From Nitrospinota bacterium (GTDB taxonomy: Bacteria; Nitrospinota; Nitrospinia; Nitrospinales; VA-1), in contig JAQCGX010000005.1 of NCBI GenBank assembly GCA_027619975.1, positions 1-64,000 of the forward strand: DNA of 64,000 bases, given 5' to 3'. Of this stretch, positions 60,195 through 64,000 are shown piece after piece. How positions within the stretch are numbered: the stretch's first letter is position 1; each line of letters begins with the position of its first letter. Both the position numbers and the translations under genes were made by a program. Under the pieces are notes generated by a model. That model saw nothing but the letters and a program-made list of their open reading frames with translations, was not told where the DNA came from and did not search any database.

Positions 60195-60266
60195 GCCCAG
60201 TTGGCCCCGCCGCCTGTCAATAATTCCAATCGCCGAGTGATCGATTTTTAATATTTAGTCAACGCT

Positions 60267-60303
60267 CCACGTGTGCACTAATTTTACGTGGGTCTGTTTT
60301 TTT
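60267..60303 (+). promoter_or_regulatory. Hairpin with T-tract in the purA leader (possible attenuator)
   Basis: CCACGT (60267-60272) and ACGTGG (60286-60291) form a stem with a 13-base loop, followed by GTCTGTTTTTTT ending just before the purA ribosome site. The position between promoter and gene suggests premature termination, but the six-pair stem is modest and no competing structure was worked out. Confidence 0.35.
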
Positions 60304-60313
60304 GAGGAGTGTT

Positions 60314-61600
60314 ATGCCTGTAGCTATTGTTTTGGGAATGCAATGGGGGGATGAAGGAAAGGGGAAGATCATTGATCTTCTTTCCGAGGAAGTGGATATC
60401 GTGGCTCGTTACCAAGGGGGCCATAACGCGGGCCATACCATCTGTTTCGACGATCATGAGTTTGTCCTGCATCTGATTCCTTCCGGAATTTTCCATCAGG
60501 GAAAGTTATGTGTGATTGGCAACGGCGTGGTCATCGACCCTGCCGCACTCATTCAGGAAATGGAGGAACTGAAAAAAACGGGAATTGACTTGAAAGACCG
60601 GTTGGTGTTGAGCGATCGAGCGAACATCATCCTGCCGTATCACACCACATCTGACAAAGGCCGTGAAAGTGATGGCAAGTTTCAGAAGATTGGCACGACC
60701 GGTCGGGGGATTGGCCCGTCTTACGCAGACAAGATCGCCCGTACAGGCATTCGTACCTGCGACTTTCTCGATGAGGACCGTTTGCGTGAACAATTCCACG
60801 CCAACTATCAGGAGAAGAAACAGATTCTAAAAAATCTATACGACCACGACCTGCCCGAATTCGAAACCATGTTTAAGGATCTGCTGAGTTTTCGGGATAC
60901 CATCCTCGAGTTTATAGATGACACGCACTCCCTGTTGCGGGACGCTATCGGCGAAAATAAAAAAATATTGTGTGAAGGGGCGCAAGGCACGATGCTCGAT
61001 GTGGATCATGGCACCTATCCTTTTGTGACCTCTTCCAGCTCGACGGCTGGAGGTGCTTGCACGGGACTTGGAATTCCACCGACGAAAATCGACCGGGTGG
61101 TGGGTGTTGTCAAAGCCTACACCACGCGAGTGGGAGAGGGACCGTTCCCCACGGAGTTGAACAACGATTGCGGCAACCTTCTGCGTGAAGAGGGCCATGA
61201 ATTCGGTGCGACTACGGGCCGTCCTAGGCGGTGTGGCTGGTTCGACGCTGTTATCGCCAGGTATGCCATCGCTGTCAACGGCATCGAATCGATGGTGCTG
61301 ACCAAGATCGACGTTCTTGACAAGTTTAAAACCATCAAGGTGTGCACCGGCTATGAGCATAAAGGAGTTGTTTATGATGAGATGCCTGCGGATCTTGAAC
61401 GGTTGGAAAATTGCGAACCCGTGTATACCGAATACGAAGGATGGATGGAAAATACGGTGGGCATCACCGATTATGATAAATTACCCGAAAAGGCAAAATT
61501 ATACATCGAAAGCCTGAGCCAATTATTGAAAACGCCGTTTCTGATGATTTCCACCGGACCCGAAAGAAAACACACCATCTGTTTGGGAAAATTATTCTGA
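60314..61600 (+). CDS. purA: Adenylosuccinate synthetase
   Basis: PurA joins IMP and aspartate with GTP to make adenylosuccinate in AMP synthesis. The 428-residue protein has the signature GMQWGDEGKGKIIDLLSEEV near the start, GGHNAGHTI, the IMP-site QKIGTTGRGIGPSYADK and the C-terminal GTP-site region LTKIDVLDKFKTIKVCTGY. The start is ATG at 60314 with GAGGAG seven bases upstream; a TTG at 60302 lies before that site. A strong promoter and a leader hairpin precede it. It is monocistronic. Confidence 0.96.
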   Translation: MPVAIVLGMQWGDEGKGKIIDLLSEEVDIVARYQGGHNAGHTICFDDHEFVLHLIPSGIFHQGKLCVIGNGVVIDPAALIQEMEELKKTGIDLKDRLVLSDRANIILPYHTTSDKGRESDGKFQKIGTTGRGIGPSYADKIARTGIRTCDFLDEDRLREQFHANYQEKKQILKNLYDHDLPEFETMFKDLLSFRDTILEFIDDTHSLLRDAIGENKKILCEGAQGTMLDVDHGTYPFVTSSSSTAGGACTGLGIPPTKIDRVVGVVKAYTTRVGEGPFPTELNNDCGNLLREEGHEFGATTGRPRRCGWFDAVIARYAIAVNGIESMVLTKIDVLDKFKTIKVCTGYEHKGVVYDEMPADLERLENCEPVYTEYEGWMENTVGITDYDKLPEKAKLYIESLSQLLKTPFLMISTGPERKHTICLGKLF

Positions 61601-62003
61601 AAGACAGATAAAAATCTCCTTTAAAATAGGGTTTGGGGAGGTTTTACCTCCTCGGGTTCCCCCTTGACCGGGAGGAGAATCTCTAAACTCCTGCCCATTC
61701 CATTAAAAGAATAAACGCCTCGTATCTAAACAGTTGCAACCCGAAGACACTCCCACCTTCACTTTTTTCCGACTTTCAAACTTGATTCAATTAGAAACTC
61801 AACCCCACCCATATTTACTGGTGGGGATCAACAATGGTTAGATTTGTTGCCTTAAAAGTGCTATAAGAATGCCGTATTTATGGTTTTTTTCGAATAAAAG
61901 AGCCAATTTAAAAGATCTCTTTGAAGAAAGTAGGTTGGAAAGCCGCCTATTCTCTTTTTAAACAATATGTTCAATTAGTTCAAAAAAATGAGAAGGCTGA
62001 GAT
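61601..62003. other. Intergenic gap between purA and the lipoprotein cluster
   Basis: About 400 bases. It holds GC hairpins (GAGGTTTTACCTC around 61640, and CCCCACC-GGTGGGG at 61803-61827) but no T-tract terminator. The rest is AT-rich, probably promoter DNA of the following gene. No RNA or protein gene was recognised. Confidence 0.45.
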
Positions 62004-62753
62004 ATGAAATTAGTATTATCAAAAAATATATCTGAGAAAAATACTTCATTCACATCTGGGATTAAAATTCTTTCCTTTTTGGTCCTATTGATATTGTTTT
62101 CTGCTTGTGCGGGCAGTTCTGCAAAGTATTCAATTGATACGCTAGAAAGAAATCGCGGGCAAACCAAAATAGTCTTTATGCCTTTAGATTTGCAACTTTA
62201 TGAAATTTCTGTCGGTGGAGTTCCTGAATTAAAAGCTGAGTGGACTGAAAAAGGCAAAAAGAATGTTAGTGGCGCGGTTCAGGAATTTCTTGGGGATAAG
62301 CAGAATATTTCCCTTGCTCAATACAATTCAAGCGACAATGAAACGGAGGCTCAATCTCAACTTTTTAGACTGTTTGGCGTGGTGGGAGAAGCTATCTTTT
62401 TGCATTACCACAGTCCAGTAAACACCTTGCCCAGTAAAAAAGAATTTCAATGGTCCTTGGGCGATACTACAGATGTAGTTCGCAATGAATATGATGCAGA
62501 TTATGCCTTTTTTATTCGCATGAGCGATCAATTTTCAAGTGGGGGGCGTGTCGCTCTTGGAATCGTTACGGCGGTATTGTTTAATTATGTTCCCCCTACG
62601 GGGCTACAAACAGGATATGCATATGTAGTTGATCTAAACACAGGCGAAGTGGTTTGGTTTAATTTTCTGCAAAGCGGAAATTTTGGAGATGTACGGGAGC
62701 CGGAATCTGCCAAGAAAGCTATTAGCACTCTCTTGGCTGAATTTCCCAAATGA
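62004..62753 (+). CDS. Lipoprotein of unknown function
   Basis: A 249-residue lipoprotein. The N-terminus (LSFLVLLILFSACAGSS) has a lipobox with the acylated Cys near residue 35. The mature part is mixed alpha/beta (for example QTKIVFMPLDLQLYEISVGG and ADYAFFIRMSDQFSSGGRVALG) and ends with TGYAYVVDLNTGEVVWFNFL, reminiscent of small outer-membrane assembly lipoproteins. I do not recognise a family. Base composition is more AT-rich than most genes here. The stop overlaps the M48 peptidase start. Confidence 0.62.
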   Translation: MKLVLSKNISEKNTSFTSGIKILSFLVLLILFSACAGSSAKYSIDTLERNRGQTKIVFMPLDLQLYEISVGGVPELKAEWTEKGKKNVSGAVQEFLGDKQNISLAQYNSSDNETEAQSQLFRLFGVVGEAIFLHYHSPVNTLPSKKEFQWSLGDTTDVVRNEYDADYAFFIRMSDQFSSGGRVALGIVTAVLFNYVPPTGLQTGYAYVVDLNTGEVVWFNFLQSGNFGDVREPESAKKAISTLLAEFPK

Positions 62754-63910
62754 TGTTCTTTAAGAGAAGATTATTCGTTTTATTTTTATTTATTGTTGCC
62801 GGTTGTGCCTCTATTCAAGAAACCTCCTCTCTTGCACCGGGTGAGCAGCCAGAAAAGGCTTCCATTGAAGCGGGTCTTTGGATGCAGGTAGAAAAAATTG
62901 AAAGGGAAACTCAGCGCTCTGGCCGGTTGGTTAAAGATCCAAAATTGAATGATTATGTTAAAAAAATTGTTTGTGATCTGGCAGGCGAATACTGTTCGGA
63001 CATTCGAGTTTATATCCTCGATCTAAACTTTTTTAATGCCGGTATGTACCCCAATGGAATGATGCATGTCAATACAGGATTATTGCTCCGTACCCAAAGT
63101 GAAGCTCAACTGGCGGCGGTATTGGGTCATGAAATAACCCATTATGTCAAACAGCACAGTTTAAAACGTTTTGTGGATTCACAAACGAAAGCCGATGCAC
63201 TGGCTGTTTTAAGCGTTCCGTTGGGTGGCGTAGGACTTGGCGGTGTAACGCCTCTTATAGGTTTGGCAACCATGGGAACTATAGCTGCTTACAGCCGGGA
63301 TCATGAACGGGAGGCGGATATGGGAGGATTAGAGTTTCTTGTGAAATCGGGCTATTCTCCTGGTGGTGCTCCTGAGATTTGGGAAAATATCATTAAAGAA
63401 AATGAAGTTGAGAGTGAAGGGGCCACGAGCTTTTTTTTTGCATCGCATCCTCAGCCTGAAGAACGGATCGAAAATTTGCGCAAACAGGCTAAGGAAATGT
63501 CTCTAAAGGGGACACCCAAAATTGGAGAAAAGGAACATTTAGAAGTCATTTCCGAATTGCGCGGCGAATGGTTCAATCAGGAATTATTGAGACGCAAGTT
63601 TAAGCAAAGTGAATTGGTTTTGCAAAACCTGTCCTCTTCCAAAATTTATCCCGGCGAGCTTCATTTTTTCAAGGGCGAATTAATACGGATGCAGGCAGAG
63701 GAAGACTATGTCTCTCGATCCATTGAATATTATCAAAAAGCGATTGAAATGGACGGTTCCGATCCTCGGCCCCGGCAAGCAATTGGCTTGATGCTGATGA
63801 AAACGGATCAAAAAGTTCGAGCGGCGGAAAATTTGGAGATGTACTTAAAGCTCAAGCCTAACGCTGATGATGCTTCTATTATTAAAAGTTATCTAACACG
63901 CCTGAGGTGA
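62750..63910 (+). CDS. M48-family metallopeptidase lipoprotein with C-terminal TPR-like region
   Basis: A 386-residue envelope zinc peptidase. The signal ends in a lipobox (FIVAGC, C19). The catalytic motif LGHEITHYVKQH has HEITH at residues 127-131, and the third ligand Glu is in DHEREADMGGLEFL. The FFASHPQPEERI segment is typical of the M48 (BepA/LoiP-type) periplasmic quality-control proteases. The last 130 residues look TPR-like. The start overlaps the preceding stop (ATGATG); there is no separate ribosome site. The cluster of lipoproteins around it suggests an outer-membrane quality-control group. Confidence 0.82.
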   Translation: MMFFKRRLFVLFLFIVAGCASIQETSSLAPGEQPEKASIEAGLWMQVEKIERETQRSGRLVKDPKLNDYVKKIVCDLAGEYCSDIRVYILDLNFFNAGMYPNGMMHVNTGLLLRTQSEAQLAAVLGHEITHYVKQHSLKRFVDSQTKADALAVLSVPLGGVGLGGVTPLIGLATMGTIAAYSRDHEREADMGGLEFLVKSGYSPGGAPEIWENIIKENEVESEGATSFFFASHPQPEERIENLRKQAKEMSLKGTPKIGEKEHLEVISELRGEWFNQELLRRKFKQSELVLQNLSSSKIYPGELHFFKGELIRMQAEEDYVSRSIEYYQKAIEMDGSDPRPRQAIGLMLMKTDQKVRAAENLEMYLKLKPNADDASIIKSYLTRLR

Positions 63911-63918
63911 AGTAAAGG

Positions 63919-64000
63919 ATGTCTAAAACAAAAATATGTTGCGTCTTAATTTTTTTACTTTCCCTCACCGGTTGTATGGTGAAATATAATTTTGTGGAAA
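63919..64000 (+). CDS. Lipoprotein gene, 5' part only (runs off the window)
   Basis: The first 27 codons read MSKTKICCVLIFLLSLTGCM and continue VKYNFVE. This is a lipoprotein signal with lipobox LTGC and acylated Cys19. AAAGG lies directly before the ATG; an alternative site GAGGTGAAG sits ten bases upstream. It starts eight bases after the M48 gene and belongs to the same operon. The mature part is beyond the window, so nothing can be said about function. Confidence 0.6.
   Translation, partial: MSKTKICCVLIFLLSLTGCMVKYNFVE

Overview
This window is a chromosomal segment of a free-living, diderm (Gram-negative) bacterium of moderate GC. It carries mostly conserved single-copy genes: recG, a bifunctional rel, rpmB, ruvC-ruvA-ruvB, asnS, kdsA, proB, purA and mtnA. 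A lipopolysaccharide gene (kdsA), many Sec signal peptides and lipoboxes, and periplasmic Dsb proteins support an outer membrane, and flgM indicates flagella. The mix is typical of Nitrospinota or 'deltaproteobacterial' genomes: the DHH-CBS-CCA fusion, a multiheme-cytochrome phosphoesterase, a DUF3386 protein, YebC-RuvCAB, and an operon with DivIVA and YggT. I favour a Nitrospina-like organism, but this is inference; there is no rRNA in the window. I saw no tRNA, rRNA or CRISPR.

Layout. 0.2-8.4 kb: a secreted FKBP, a minus-strand group recG / NusG-II protein / M1-like peptidase, then divergent rel and convergent rpmB. 8.4-14.5 kb: DUF1858, flgM, Nudix, M28 cyclase-like, a trypsin-TPR protein, DUF4399 and an Mrp/NBP35 ATPase. 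14.5-26.7 kb: two adjacent MITE-like elements, a DsbA-like/DsbD-N pair, the DHH-CBS-CCA fusion, a purine permease, two leucine-rich-repeat proteins, a C-terminal processing protease, DsbA and a tetraheme-cytochrome/phosphoesterase fusion. 27-31.8 kb: a PHP phosphoesterase, a bufferin-type RiPP operon (precursor, MNIO enzyme, BufC-like partner), MscS and a NERD protein. 32-38.5 kb: a soluble fumarate-reductase-like flavoprotein/iron-sulfur pair, then yebC-ruvCAB and a parvulin. 38.9-46.9 kb: a membrane-fused spermidine-synthase-like protein, a SurA-like isomerase, DUF3386, and a five-gene minus operon (yggT, divIVA-like, yggU, mtnA, sugar nucleotidyltransferase). 47-54.5 kb: asnS, a repeat-rich gap, rlmD-like, a nucleoside phosphorylase, then a small accessory block (nucleotidyltransferase-like + HTH pair, and two tandem DUF932 proteins). 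55-64 kb: kdsA with a degenerate receiver protein, NfeD protease, a broken alpha/beta hydrolase, proB, a YkgJ cysteine-cluster protein, purA and a lipoprotein/M48 peptidase cluster running off the end.

The most distinctive non-genic content is repeat DNA. Family I (about 176-222 bp, ends like GGGCATCTC, mostly flanked by TTAA) has three complete copies and one partial copy; a 98-bp relative sits before the purine permease. Family II (145-189 bp, ends CAGRTTGC) has two complete copies with intact 4-bp duplications (TTAG, TCAG); one is inserted exactly at the kdsA stop codon. A further palindromic repeat family fills several gaps, and a repeat-derived segment is read in frame inside the iron-sulfur subunit gene.

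The best candidate for unusual biology is the bufferin-type operon at 28.0-29.9 kb, whose precursor keeps only three of the four cysteines expected for its family. Other points of interest are the phosphoesterase-cytochrome fusion, the two-[4Fe-4S] fumarate-reductase-like subunit, the pseudo-receiver coupled to kdsA, and the DUF932/nucleotidyltransferase block.
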